Source: Gordonia sp. KTR9 (GTDB lineage: Bacteria; Actinomycetota; Actinomycetes; Mycobacteriales; Mycobacteriaceae). Taken from it: DNA of 64,000 bases. The stretch lies in contig NC_018581.1 in assembly GCF_000143885.2 (NCBI RefSeq), positions 1,736,001 through 1,800,000 of the forward strand, given 5' to 3'. The notes under the pieces were generated by a model. It was not told the DNA's origin and searched no databases. It saw nothing but the letters and a program-made list of their open reading frames with translations. Positions 16,586 through 24,750 of the stretch are shown here, piece after piece. Each line of letters begins with the position of its first letter. Within the stretch, counting starts at the first letter, position 1. Both the position numbers and the translations under genes were made by a program.

Positions 16586-17749
16586 ATGAGAGACGCGGTA
16601 GTGGTTGCGGCGGTTCGTTCGCCGGTTGGAAGGCGTAATGGTGCGCTCTCAGAGCTTCATCCGGCGGATCTGTCCGCTCAGGTCCTCGCCGGGTTGGCAA
16701 GCCGGATCGACCTGGATCCGGCACTCGTCGACGATGTCATCTGGGGATGTGTATCCCAGGTCGGTGAGCAGTCGGGCAACATAGGGCGATTCGCCGTCCT
16801 CGGCGCGGGCTGGCCGGAGACAGTGCCGGCGACCACGATCGATCGTCAGTGCGGATCGTCTCAGCAGGCGGTTCACTTCGCGGCAGCAGGTGTGGTGTCG
16901 GGCCAGTACGACGTCGCTATCGCAGGTGGCGTCGAATCGATGTCACGTGTCCCGATGGGCAGCAATCGTGTCAACGGTCCGGGGAAGCCATACGGAGAAC
17001 TCGCCGTCGGACGCTACGACGGGGTCGTGTTCAACCAGGGAGTGAGCGCTGAGTTGCTTGCCGAGCGCTGGCAGTTGTCGCGCACTGATCTCGACCAGCA
17101 CGCCCTCGACTCGCACGCCAAGGCGGCCGCCGCCATCGACGCCGGCCTGTTCAGCGACGAGATCGTTCCCATTCGCACCCTCGATGCGGACGGAAACGAG
17201 GGACTCGTTCAGGTCGACGAGGGTGTGCGTCGCGGCGGTTCGCTGGAGTCGATGGCCGCCCTCAAGACCGTCTTCGCCGAGAACGGAGTCATCACCGCAG
17301 GGAATTCGTCGCAGATCTCCGACGGCGCCTCAGCTCTTTTGATCACGACCAGTGACATTGCCAGCGCACGTGGGTGGACGCCCTTGGCACGGCTCACCGG
17401 ATTCGCACTTGCCGGTGTAGACCCGGTGACGATGCTGACCGGCCCCATCCCCGCCACGGAGAAGGTGCTCAAGCAGCTCGGCATAGCCATCGACGACATC
17501 GACGCATACGAGATCAACGAGGCGTTCGCGAGCGTCTCGCTGGCTTGGCAGAAAGAGTTGGGCGCAGACCCCGCGAAACTCAACCAGCGGGGCGGTGCGA
17601 TCGCACTCGGTCATCCGCTGGGCGGCTCCGGCGGCCGACTCATGACCACATTGATCCACACGCTGCGCAGCACCGGCAAGCGCATGGGGCTGCAGGCCAT
17701 GTGCGAGGGCGGCGGAACTGCCAACGCGACCGTGATCGAGGCGTTGTGA
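16586..17749 (+). CDS. FadA5-like 3-ketoacyl-CoA thiolase
   Basis: Thiolase of 387 residues. Catalytic residues: Cys in DRQCGSSQQ (about residue 91), NEAFAS (about 312), His in IALGHPLGGSG (about 338) and Cys in AMCEGGGTAN. The N-terminal RSPVGRRNGALSELH, GEQSGNIGR and GGVESMSRV stretches resemble FadA5, the thiolase of mycobacterial cholesterol side-chain degradation, more than ordinary fatty-acid thiolases. That hints at a branched or terpenoid/steroid substrate, which is inference from recalled sequence only. GGGAGGAG lies before the ATG. The stop overlaps the next GTG start (GTGA). Confidence 0.9.
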   Translation: MRDAVVVAAVRSPVGRRNGALSELHPADLSAQVLAGLASRIDLDPALVDDVIWGCVSQVGEQSGNIGRFAVLGAGWPETVPATTIDRQCGSSQQAVHFAAAGVVSGQYDVAIAGGVESMSRVPMGSNRVNGPGKPYGELAVGRYDGVVFNQGVSAELLAERWQLSRTDLDQHALDSHAKAAAAIDAGLFSDEIVPIRTLDADGNEGLVQVDEGVRRGGSLESMAALKTVFAENGVITAGNSSQISDGASALLITTSDIASARGWTPLARLTGFALAGVDPVTMLTGPIPATEKVLKQLGIAIDDIDAYEINEAFASVSLAWQKELGADPAKLNQRGGAIALGHPLGGSGGRLMTTLIHTLRSTGKRMGLQAMCEGGGTANATVIEAL

Positions 17750-18504
17750 CCACCGGAACGAGGCCCTGGGCAGTCGTCCTTGGTGCCTCCGGAGGACTGG
17801 GGCGGGCTTGCGCCGCTGCCCTGGCCGCCGACGGGTGGGACATCGTCCTGCACTACCGTTCCAACAAGGACGGTGCTGATCGGACTGCCGCACTGGTCAG
17901 CGACAACGGCGGTGAGTCCGTCGCGGTGGCATCAGATCTCAGCGACCCGGCCGACGTCCTGCGCATGCGCAGTCAGCTCAACGTTCCGATTTCGGGTCTC
18001 GTGTATGCAGCGGGGCCCTATATCCCGATGGACTTCATCGCCAATACGCCCCCGGACGTCTTCGGAAATCAGCTTGATCAGGATACGAAGGCGTTCTACA
18101 ACGCTGTTCATGCATTCGTACCCATGCTGCGTGATACGCGCGGCGCGATCACTGCCGTGGTGACCCCCGTGATCGAGCGATACACCCGGGCCGACATCCT
18201 CTCGAGCGCGCCCAAGGCGGCCATCCAGGCGATCGTCCGGGGTCTCGCTGTCGAGGAAGGCCGCTTCGGTGTGACCGTCAATGCCGTCGGGGTCGGGGTC
18301 ATCGAGGGAGAGGGATTGTGGGGAGCTCTCAACGAAAACGGCGCCTTCACAGAGAAGGGCCTGTCCCAGGCTCTCAGCGCGGTGCCGCTTAAGCGGTTCG
18401 GCACTCCCGAGGATGTCGCCGGCGCGGTGCGCTTCCTCATGTCCCCGGCGGCGTCCTGGATCACCGGACAGACATTGAACGTCGACGGTGGTTACAGCGT
18501 CTGA
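17746..18504 (+). CDS. SDR-family protein lacking catalytic Ser and Tyr
   Basis: Rossmann-fold SDR homologue of 252 residues starting at a GTG that overlaps the thiolase stop by 4 bases. The nucleotide site is intact (LGASGGLGRA, residues 12-21) and the C-terminus has the usual ITGQTLNVDGGYSV. The active site is altered. The segment that should be Y-x-x-x-K reads SSAPKAAI, so Tyr is replaced by Ser while Lys remains; the catalytic-Ser strand reads AVVTPV; the usual NAG reads AAG; the P-G after the Asn-Ala-Val strand reads V-G. It may be a non-redox partner subunit or use another mechanism. Family call firm, activity unknown. Confidence 0.82.
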   Translation: MTTGTRPWAVVLGASGGLGRACAAALAADGWDIVLHYRSNKDGADRTAALVSDNGGESVAVASDLSDPADVLRMRSQLNVPISGLVYAAGPYIPMDFIANTPPDVFGNQLDQDTKAFYNAVHAFVPMLRDTRGAITAVVTPVIERYTRADILSSAPKAAIQAIVRGLAVEEGRFGVTVNAVGVGVIEGEGLWGALNENGAFTEKGLSQALSAVPLKRFGTPEDVAGAVRFLMSPAASWITGQTLNVDGGYSV

Positions 18505-18558
18505 TCACTGATCCAGTCACCTACAAGTAGACCCACACCGACTAGCGAAGGACCTCCA

Positions 18559-19728
18559 ATGGACTTCACTCTCTCTCCGGCTCAGCTGGAACTCCAAGAA
18601 CGCGCGCGTGTCGCCGGCGAGGCCATCCGACATCGAGCCGCACGGTGGGACCGTGAAAATCACGTGCCCTACCAGGAAGTCGTCGACCACGTACGGAATC
18701 ATGACCTTCTCGCCCTCACAGTTCCCGTCGAGTACGGCGGGAAGGGCCTGAGCGCGCTGGACTACCTCGTCGTCGTCGAGGCGCTCTTCAGAAGCTCGCA
18801 GTTCTGGATCGTCGGCGAACCCGTGTTCGCCACAGCAGGGCCCGGCCCGTCGATGATGCTCCTGGCGGAGAACCCGGCCACGCGGGAGAAGTTCCTGCCG
18901 GGGCTGGTCAAGGGCGAACAGCAGTGCGCAATCGCCCTCACTGAACCCGGCTACGGATCGGATCTGACTTCGCTGGAGACGACGGCGGTCAAAGACGGTG
19001 ACAGCTACATCATCTCGGGAGACAAAAACTTCGTTACCGGGGCCCAGGTCAACGACCTCTACGCCGTGTTCGCACGCTTCGACGACATTCCCGGTCACCG
19101 TGGCATCGGCGCCGTCGTGATCGAGAAGGGTACCGAGGGATTCCACATCGATGACGGGCCCGAGTTCCTCGGATGCCGTGGCGTCCCGCATGGCGACCTT
19201 CGGATCGAGGACGTTCGGGTCCCGGCCGAGAACGTGATAGTCGGGCCCGGAAAGTTCGCAAAGTTGATGTCTGCGTTCAACATGGAGCGTCTTCACAACT
19301 GCGGCTTCAACCTCGGGATGGCCTCTGCCGCATACGATGAAGCGCAGAAGTATGTGAGCGAGCGCAAGGCCTTCGGTCGTCCGATTGCTGAATTCCAGTC
19401 CGTCTACCACACCCTTGTGGACATGTGGACAGACATCGAGGCCCTTCGGCTGATGGCGCAGCGCGCCGCATGTACCGCGGGCGACGGCAGCCATCCGAAG
19501 GTGCTGGAAACAACCGCGGCGAAACTCTATGGCGCCCGCGTCGCGTCGGGAATCACCCTCAAGGCGCTTGAGCTGCACGGCGGCTACGGCGCCACCACCG
19601 GTTACCCGATCGAGCGGCTCCATCGCGATGTCGTTGCGACGATCGTGGCCGGCGGCAGTCCGCCGGTTCTCCGCAATTCCATCGCGGCGACGCTGATGCC
19701 GGACACCCGCATCAGTCAGCGAGGGTAG
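18559..19728 (+). CDS. Acyl-CoA dehydrogenase with Ala/Gly at the usual C-terminal Glu site
   Basis: Acyl-CoA dehydrogenase of 389 residues with the ordinary domains (ALTEPGYGSDL about 125, ERKAFGRPIAEFQ about 272, LELHGGYGATTGYP about 335). The C-terminal segment that usually reads YEGTS is VAGGSPPVL, so the MCAD-type base is absent. A Glu occurs in FNMERLHN at the LCAD/isovaleryl-CoA position and could replace it. GAAGGACC lies before the ATG. It is last in the rightward operon, 54 bases after the atypical SDR. It could also be the non-catalytic half of a heteromeric dehydrogenase, as known for FadE pairs in mycobacteria. Confidence 0.85.
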   Translation: MDFTLSPAQLELQERARVAGEAIRHRAARWDRENHVPYQEVVDHVRNHDLLALTVPVEYGGKGLSALDYLVVVEALFRSSQFWIVGEPVFATAGPGPSMMLLAENPATREKFLPGLVKGEQQCAIALTEPGYGSDLTSLETTAVKDGDSYIISGDKNFVTGAQVNDLYAVFARFDDIPGHRGIGAVVIEKGTEGFHIDDGPEFLGCRGVPHGDLRIEDVRVPAENVIVGPGKFAKLMSAFNMERLHNCGFNLGMASAAYDEAQKYVSERKAFGRPIAEFQSVYHTLVDMWTDIEALRLMAQRAACTAGDGSHPKVLETTAAKLYGARVASGITLKALELHGGYGATTGYPIERLHRDVVATIVAGGSPPVLRNSIAATLMPDTRISQRG

Positions 19729-20135
19729 CCACGCTGCCCCTTCTGTTCGGTGGCGGCGGACCGTTGAGTGCATAGCTGTCGACTCCGACGAGTTGGTCCC
19801 AAGCGCGGTGACGGACACCGAGCGGTGTGAGTTTCGCAGGCCCTCAGGATCGCCGCAACGCTGACGACGGTGGTCGACGAAGCAGGCGCTCGGCTGGGGA
19901 ACTCCAGCCGAGCGCTTCTGCGTTCGCGGCTCTTGCTGCACTGAGAAAGTCATCCTGGCAGGCCTGTCGAGAGAAGGTCGCCGACCAGCGGCCGGTGGCG
20001 ACCTCGGTGCTGTCTACGTGCAGTGCCGGCCCCATCCGCGGTGTCGACTGTCATTGCCGCCGAACCGCTTTCAGAAGTTCATTGCCGGAGAGCGCGTGCC
20101 GAAAACTGCCGGAAAGAGGCGTACGTCAGGGAGAT
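19729..20135. other. Intergenic region between convergent genes
   Basis: About 400 bases between the ends of two convergent genes. It holds one strong hairpin (19886-19915) and otherwise nothing I recognise. Confidence 0.6.
19886..19915. terminator. Hairpin terminator candidate between convergent genes
   Basis: Perfect 12-base stem (GCGCTCGGCTGG and its complement) with the 6-base loop ggaact. There is no U-run, as is common for actinobacterial I-shaped terminators. Its place between the 3' ends of two convergent genes suits a bidirectional terminator. Confidence 0.55.
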
Positions 20136-20759
20136 TCAGGGCAACAAGGCCGGCAGTATGAACTGGCGGATGAAGGTTTCGTATCGCTGATCGTCGGAGT
20201 CTTTGAACTTCATCAGATTGAAAAGGTCGAGTTGCGTCATCGCCAGCCAGGTATAGAGATCGGAGTCGTCCAATCCCGACCGCATTTCGCCTGCCGCTTG
20301 TGCCGCCTTGAAGAATCCGTCCCACAGCGCGGCGGTAAGTGATTCAGCGAGCTCGAGCGTCTTCAGCCAGCTGGCATCTTCCTGGTTGCCGGGATTGAGG
20401 GCGATGGCAACGATCGGGTCGTGGCGCGCATTGATCACCACGTGGAGGAGCCCGGCGGTGACCTTGTCGGCGAACGTCCAATCATTCCCGTCACGTGCCA
20501 GGAATTGCTGCGTTTCCTCGAGGACCTCGCGTGCACGAACATCCACAAGCGCTGTGACCAGCTCGGTCCGGTCATTGAAATAGCGGTAGACCGTGGGACG
20601 CGAGTATCCTGCTTCCTTCGCGATGTCGTCCATCGTGGTCTTGGCGATCCCGTACCGCAGGATGCACGAGCGTGCTCCCGACAGTATCGCCTCGCGCATT
20701 GAGTCGCGCGGAGACGGCGTCACGCCCGTCTCAGACGAGTCAACTCGTACCTCTGCCAT
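20136..20759 (-). CDS. TetR-family transcriptional regulator
   Basis: Repressor-type regulator of 207 residues. The N-terminal helix-turn-helix is clear at about residues 37-68 (TTMDDIAKEAGYSRPTVYRYF). The C-terminal ligand domain is helical and of normal length. An ATG at 20759 is preferred; a GTG three codons upstream is the alternative. It diverges from the carotenoid-oxygenase operon, and the 350 bases between them hold a strong palindrome overlapping a plausible promoter. By position it is the regulator of that operon, probably relieved by a pathway intermediate such as an acyl-CoA; that is inference. Confidence 0.88.
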   Translation of the reverse strand: MAEVRVDSSETGVTPSPRDSMREAILSGARSCILRYGIAKTTMDDIAKEAGYSRPTVYRYFNDRTELVTALVDVRAREVLEETQQFLARDGNDWTFADKVTAGLLHVVINARHDPIVAIALNPGNQEDASWLKTLELAESLTAALWDGFFKAAQAAGEMRSGLDDSDLYTWLAMTQLDLFNLMKFKDSDDQRYETFIRQFILPALLP

Positions 20760-21112
20760 CAGTCCCACTTCTGTTGTTGTTACATCCGACCCAACCCGCT
20801 GCCGTGCTCAAGCAGGACCGCTACGACGCGTCCGCTTGGCCACCAGCAACTGATCGCCCGACCGGCCGCTGCTGGGTAGAACATTACCGCCCGCGCAGAG
20901 CGCCGCGATGTGGCCGAAGCCGGATCGGATTGCTATTGCGAGTGTCGCCACGCCGATGTTACACTGATACAGAACATGGTTCATGTATCAGCCTGTGACT
21001 TTTACTGGCGCCCCAAGTCGTCTTGTCCCCGTATTGGTCTGTTGGGCCTGTTCCCCTCAGGGCATTGAGGCGACGGCAAATGGTGCCGCGAAGGTAGTAA
21101 CGGAGGTTTTCG
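20760..21112. other. Divergent promoter region of TetR gene and dioxygenase operon
   Basis: About 350 bases without a gene. A plausible rightward promoter is TTGCGA (about 20937) with an 18-base spacer and TACACT (about 20961). The palindromic operator starts immediately after it. Confidence 0.45.
20964..20991. promoter_or_regulatory. TetR-type palindromic operator
   Basis: Perfect 8-base arms CTGATACA and TGTATCAG lie 12 bases apart, and the centre holds a second small dyad, GAAC-atg-GTTC. The 28-base palindrome abuts the candidate -10 box of the dioxygenase promoter, so a bound dimer pair would block initiation. The adjacent TetR gene is the natural ligand. Confidence 0.65.
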
Positions 21113-22642
21113 ATGGGTATGGAGCAACGAGGCGTTTTCTGGCCGATGGCCTTTGAGGCAACGGTTCCGGAACTTCGGGTAGTCGAAGGGGAGATACCCA
21201 AAGACATCTATGGTGGGCTTTATCACAACGGCCCAACAGTCCACTACCCGGCCCGGCAGGGTATCGAAAGTGTTTTTACCACCGACGGTATGGTTCAAGG
21301 GCTTATCTTGGAGAACGGGAAGGCCAGCTTCCGCAATCGGTGGGTTCGGACGCCCAAGTTTCTTGCGGAAGAAGCAGCGGGACGGGCGCTTTTCGATTGG
21401 GAAGACTGCGAGGTCAGTAAAGACTGGCGCGCGATGGGGCTCGGAGACATCATCCGCAATGAGCAGACCGAGGGTGTTTCGAACAACACCGCCATGGTTA
21501 ATGCTTTCCCTTTCGCCGGCGAGATCTATGCCTGCGGCGAACAGGTAGGCTCGCCAATTCGTCTCGATCCTCTGACACTGGAGACGAAAGGGTTTCCTGA
21601 GTGGGGTGCCGGGCTGTCGAGGGGTATTCGCGAACCAGTGGATGCGTTCGATGGCAACATGTCGCCCCATCCGAAATGGGACGCGAAGACCGGGTTGTTG
21701 TACGGATGGGGCTACAGTGACCGACCCCCGTACGTGACGCTCCACTGGGTGTACCCCGATGGCACGATGCGCTCTCGGCCGATCACGGACGCTCCCTACA
21801 ATACGGTTGCACATGATGCTTGGCTCTCCGAGAACTACTTCATCCTTCCCTTCCAACCGTTCACGCTGTCCAGCGAGAAGGCCAACAAGGGATTGGGTGG
21901 CTATGGGTGGGAGGTCGAGAAGCCGATCATGCTGGCGCTGGTCGATCGCTTCAACATCGACGCGGAGATTATCTGGGTCACTGCTGAGCTTCCTCCGCAG
22001 TACATGATGCACATGCTGTCTGCGAACGAAGTCGGAGACACTATTCAGCTCGACGGCCCGCTGTTCGGCCGGCCGCCTTTCCAAACGGACGATATGTCTG
22101 CGCCGGGTGATCCGTTTATTCCATTCTTCCAGGTGGCCCCGAGCAAGTTGGGTCGCTGGACGATTGATCTGCGCACGAAAACCGTGAAGAGCGAAGTGCT
22201 CGATGACGTCATGTGCGAGCTACCCAAGATTGATGAGAGGTTCTTCGGGCAGCCCTATGACTGGGGTGTCATCGTCGGCGGTTCGCCGAGCGATAGCCGT
22301 AAGGGCGCGATGCGAATGGACACTCTGATCCGGCGTAACATGCGCACCGGAAGTGACCGGAGGGTGCGGCTCACGAATGACAAGCATGAGACTCCGTTCG
22401 AGCCTGCATTCATTCCTCGGGCAATCGATGCGGGGGAGGGAGACGGGTACTTGATCGTGCCGATTTCGAAGTTCGCCGCGCATCTCGGCGAGTTTCAGAT
22501 CTTCGACACCGACGACATCGCCGCAGGACCCATCTGCCGGATCGAACTGCCATTCCATATGGGTTGGACTCCGCATGGGCACTGGATGGACTTCCGCGGT
22601 GTCGACACGCCGAGTGACTTGACCGTCTCGGTAGCGGATTGA
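21113..22642 (+). CDS. Carotenoid-cleavage-type (RPE65/lignostilbene) dioxygenase
   Basis: Non-heme iron oxygenase of 509 residues in the carotenoid/stilbene cleavage family, which splits a C=C bond with O2 into two carbonyls. The four iron-ligand histidines are recognisable: H186 (SPHPKWD), H234 (TVAHDAW), H300 (MMHMLSANE) and H488 (TPHGHWMD). The N-terminal YGGLYHNGPTVHYP and FTTDGMVQG stretches are typical of the fold. There is no signal peptide, so it acts in the cytoplasm. It begins an operon with a crotonase and a thioesterase, downstream of a TetR operator. The substrate could be an apocarotenoid, stilbene, phenylpropene or another isolated alkene; the sequence does not say. Confidence 0.9.
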   Translation: MGMEQRGVFWPMAFEATVPELRVVEGEIPKDIYGGLYHNGPTVHYPARQGIESVFTTDGMVQGLILENGKASFRNRWVRTPKFLAEEAAGRALFDWEDCEVSKDWRAMGLGDIIRNEQTEGVSNNTAMVNAFPFAGEIYACGEQVGSPIRLDPLTLETKGFPEWGAGLSRGIREPVDAFDGNMSPHPKWDAKTGLLYGWGYSDRPPYVTLHWVYPDGTMRSRPITDAPYNTVAHDAWLSENYFILPFQPFTLSSEKANKGLGGYGWEVEKPIMLALVDRFNIDAEIIWVTAELPPQYMMHMLSANEVGDTIQLDGPLFGRPPFQTDDMSAPGDPFIPFFQVAPSKLGRWTIDLRTKTVKSEVLDDVMCELPKIDERFFGQPYDWGVIVGGSPSDSRKGAMRMDTLIRRNMRTGSDRRVRLTNDKHETPFEPAFIPRAIDAGEGDGYLIVPISKFAAHLGEFQIFDTDDIAAGPICRIELPFHMGWTPHGHWMDFRGVDTPSDLTVSVAD

Positions 22643-22653
22643 TCGGGGTACAG

Positions 22654-23517
22654 ATGGCAGAGCTGCAGGTGAGCGTTTCGGACGGCGTCGCGATACTGAC
22701 AATCGACCGTCCAGGCGCCAACAACTCGCTTGGCGGGTCGCTACTACGAGAACTGCTGGTCGTCGGTGAGGAGCTGAACCAGGACGACTCTGTCCGGGTG
22801 ATAGTGACGACAGCCAACGTCGTCGACGGAGCTACCGCTTGGAGTCCAGGAGTCGACTTCGCACAACTCGACGGCAAGTTGGGCCCCGATGCCGATGGTG
22901 ACGCGATGTTCTATGACGGCGTGATGGGGGGCGATCACAGTTGTCTTCACGTGTCACGACAGGGGCGGCGTTTTGATCCGTTGGGTCCGGGGCGTTGGAT
23001 TCTGCGGATGCTGGAGAACTTTGAGAAACCTTCTATTGCCGCCATCAATGGCGCGGTGGCGGGAGGAGGCCTGGGCTGGGCCGGCGTTCACACTTACCGG
23101 ATTGCCGGCGAAAGTGTGCGCTTCAAAGCGGCTTTCGCCACACTGGGCCTTGGTACTGACATGGGTGTCAGCTACTTTTTGACCAAGTTGATGGGACAAG
23201 CCGCGGCAACGGAGTTCCTTGTTCGGGACAAGGCCATGCGAGCGAGCGCCGCGTTGAACCATGGTTTGGTCAACGAGGTCGTGCCCGACGCCGAAGTCCT
23301 GAACCGTTCGATGGAGTTGGCTGCCGAACTGGCCGCGAAGCCGCCCTTGGGCATGCGGGCAATGGTTCGCTCGCTTCGCGGCGCGGAGTCGAACACGCTC
23401 GAGCAACAGCTGGCCATAGAGTGGGACAATCAGCGAGCCACATTCGCGACAGAGGACGCCGCGGCAGCATTCGAAGCGTTGCGAAGTGGTAGCAAGGCAA
23501 CCTATGTCGGACGTTGA
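22654..23517 (+). CDS. Crotonase-superfamily protein without the two hydratase Glu
   Basis: Crotonase-fold protein of 287 residues. The ATG at 22654 follows the dioxygenase stop by 11 bases with GGGGT upstream. Oxyanion-hole segments are visible (AWSPGVDF about 57; INGAVAGGG about 134). The two catalytic glutamates of enoyl-CoA hydratase are absent: the first site reads GGGLGWAG and the second AFATLGLGTDMG. It is therefore more likely an isomerase, lyase or hydrolase. The AWSPGVDF segment faintly recalls the AW-x-x-GMDL of feruloyl-CoA hydratase/lyases, which is suggestive only. An unusual about 30-residue insertion rich in Asp/Gly follows residue 65. The last 14 bases overlap the thioesterase gene. 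Confidence 0.85.
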   Translation: MAELQVSVSDGVAILTIDRPGANNSLGGSLLRELLVVGEELNQDDSVRVIVTTANVVDGATAWSPGVDFAQLDGKLGPDADGDAMFYDGVMGGDHSCLHVSRQGRRFDPLGPGRWILRMLENFEKPSIAAINGAVAGGGLGWAGVHTYRIAGESVRFKAAFATLGLGTDMGVSYFLTKLMGQAAATEFLVRDKAMRASAALNHGLVNEVVPDAEVLNRSMELAAELAAKPPLGMRAMVRSLRGAESNTLEQQLAIEWDNQRATFATEDAAAAFEALRSGSKATYVGR

Positions 23518-24247
23518 CAACGTCACGGCCGTCGAGTCACACGAGGGGATCGGTCCTGTCCACGCATACGCGTGGTCGCGGCTACTCACCGATGTGGAGG
23601 CTCCACCCGAACCGAGGCTGACCGACGAAATAATCTCACGACGGCTTGCGATCCGTGACCTCGGTCGTGCACTGCGAGCTACCGCTGACACTGCGGTGGT
23701 TTCGGAGGCGTCGACCGACGATGTGACTGCTGCAATCGAGATGCTGACCCGGGCCCGGGAGTTGCTGGGTGAGAAGCAACGTGAACCGACAGAGACGGCC
23801 TCGGTCGACGATCCCTTCCGCGGGCTACGGATGTACTCTCTCGGGGCGGGGGAGGGCAGCCCGATCCTCGCGCCTCTGCAGTTTGAACGGGTCGGCTCGG
23901 AACATGTCGCTCGAGTACGTCTCTCGCCGGCGTTTGAAGGGCCGCCGTATCACGTGCATGGTGGTGTGAGCGCGATGCTCATGGATCACGTTCTGGGTTT
24001 CGCGGTCGCATCGACCGTCGATCGGACCGGCCTGACCCGTCGTCTCACCATTGAGTACCGTGCGCCGGTTCCGATCGAGGTCGATCTCATCGTCGGCGGT
24101 GTGGTTCGTGCCGAGGGTGAGAGCGATATCTGGGCTCAGGGGTGGATCGCAACAGAAGACGAGCCGTCGAAGAGGTTAGTGACCGCTGAAGGCTCTTTCC
24201 GTGTGCTGAAAGCCGCGCAAGCTCAGGGGCTAGTGGCCGGTCTGTAG
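23504..24247 (+). CDS. Hotdog-fold acyl-CoA thioesterase with N-terminal extension
   Basis: Thioesterase-like protein of 247 residues. The C-terminal half is a PaaI/YbgC-type hotdog domain with the signature YHVHGGVSAMLMDHVLG (about residues 148-165), whose HGG/Asp pair binds and hydrolyses the thioester. The N-terminal 100 residues are helical and acidic and are not part of the fold. The ATG at 23504 overlaps the crotonase by 14 bases. As last gene of the operon it may release CoA from a product or dead-end intermediate. The family call is good, the substrate open. Confidence 0.83.
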   Translation: MSDVDNVTAVESHEGIGPVHAYAWSRLLTDVEAPPEPRLTDEIISRRLAIRDLGRALRATADTAVVSEASTDDVTAAIEMLTRARELLGEKQREPTETASVDDPFRGLRMYSLGAGEGSPILAPLQFERVGSEHVARVRLSPAFEGPPYHVHGGVSAMLMDHVLGFAVASTVDRTGLTRRLTIEYRAPVPIEVDLIVGGVVRAEGESDIWAQGWIATEDEPSKRLVTAEGSFRVLKAAQAQGLVAGL

Positions 24248-24750
24248 CCCTGAGAGGGGCGGTGGCAGGCGGTCATGTCGGGCGAGTTGATCCGCTCCGT
24301 GTCCGTGGGATGCTCTGGACCCGCGGATGTGGACCGTAATCTCGATCGCAACCGTGAGTGACAAGCCTCGGTACGCCGATGGTCGGCGATGGAGCAGCCC
24401 ACCACCCGACGTGGACAGATGGGGGTCACCGTGGTCCAAATCCAATTACGAGAATCCCACCGGAATGTGGTTGTTGTTCCGATACCAGTCGGCTTTCAGA
24501 GCCGATACGGTGAAGTCCCGCATCACCAGATCCGGCACCGACGGAGCCGACTGAGGCGCTGCGGTGCTTGACATGGATGGCGCGGTCCCAGCGGCCGTCG
24601 TGGTGTCCTCGACCTGGCGCCCAACTCGGGCCGGCTCGGTGGCCAGGTGCTGTCGTCACCGGAGCGGGAAATCCCCGAGCACCCGACACAGCCGCTGCAC
24701 GCCAACTCGGCGCGATGCTCGGGGATTAAGGCCCGGCTCCATAAGACCGT
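24248..24750. other. Gap between convergent thioesterase and mceG genes
   Basis: About 500 bases without a believable gene. It contains a long-armed inverted repeat at 24670-24727, just downstream of the mceG stop. Nothing else is recognisable. Confidence 0.5.
24670..24727. repeat. 12-bp inverted repeat with 34-base spacer
   Basis: AATCCCCGAGCA at 24670-24681 and its exact complement TGCTCGGGGATT at 24716-24727. It lies 23 bases beyond the mceG stop on the minus strand, so it may end that transcript. The long spacer is unusual for a simple terminator, so a recombination scar or IS relic is possible. Confidence 0.5.

Noticed and set aside
18517..19953. A 478-residue leftward frame opposite the acyl-CoA dehydrogenase
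   Set aside because: It is the antisense shadow of a well-defined gene on the plus strand and has no recognisable motif.
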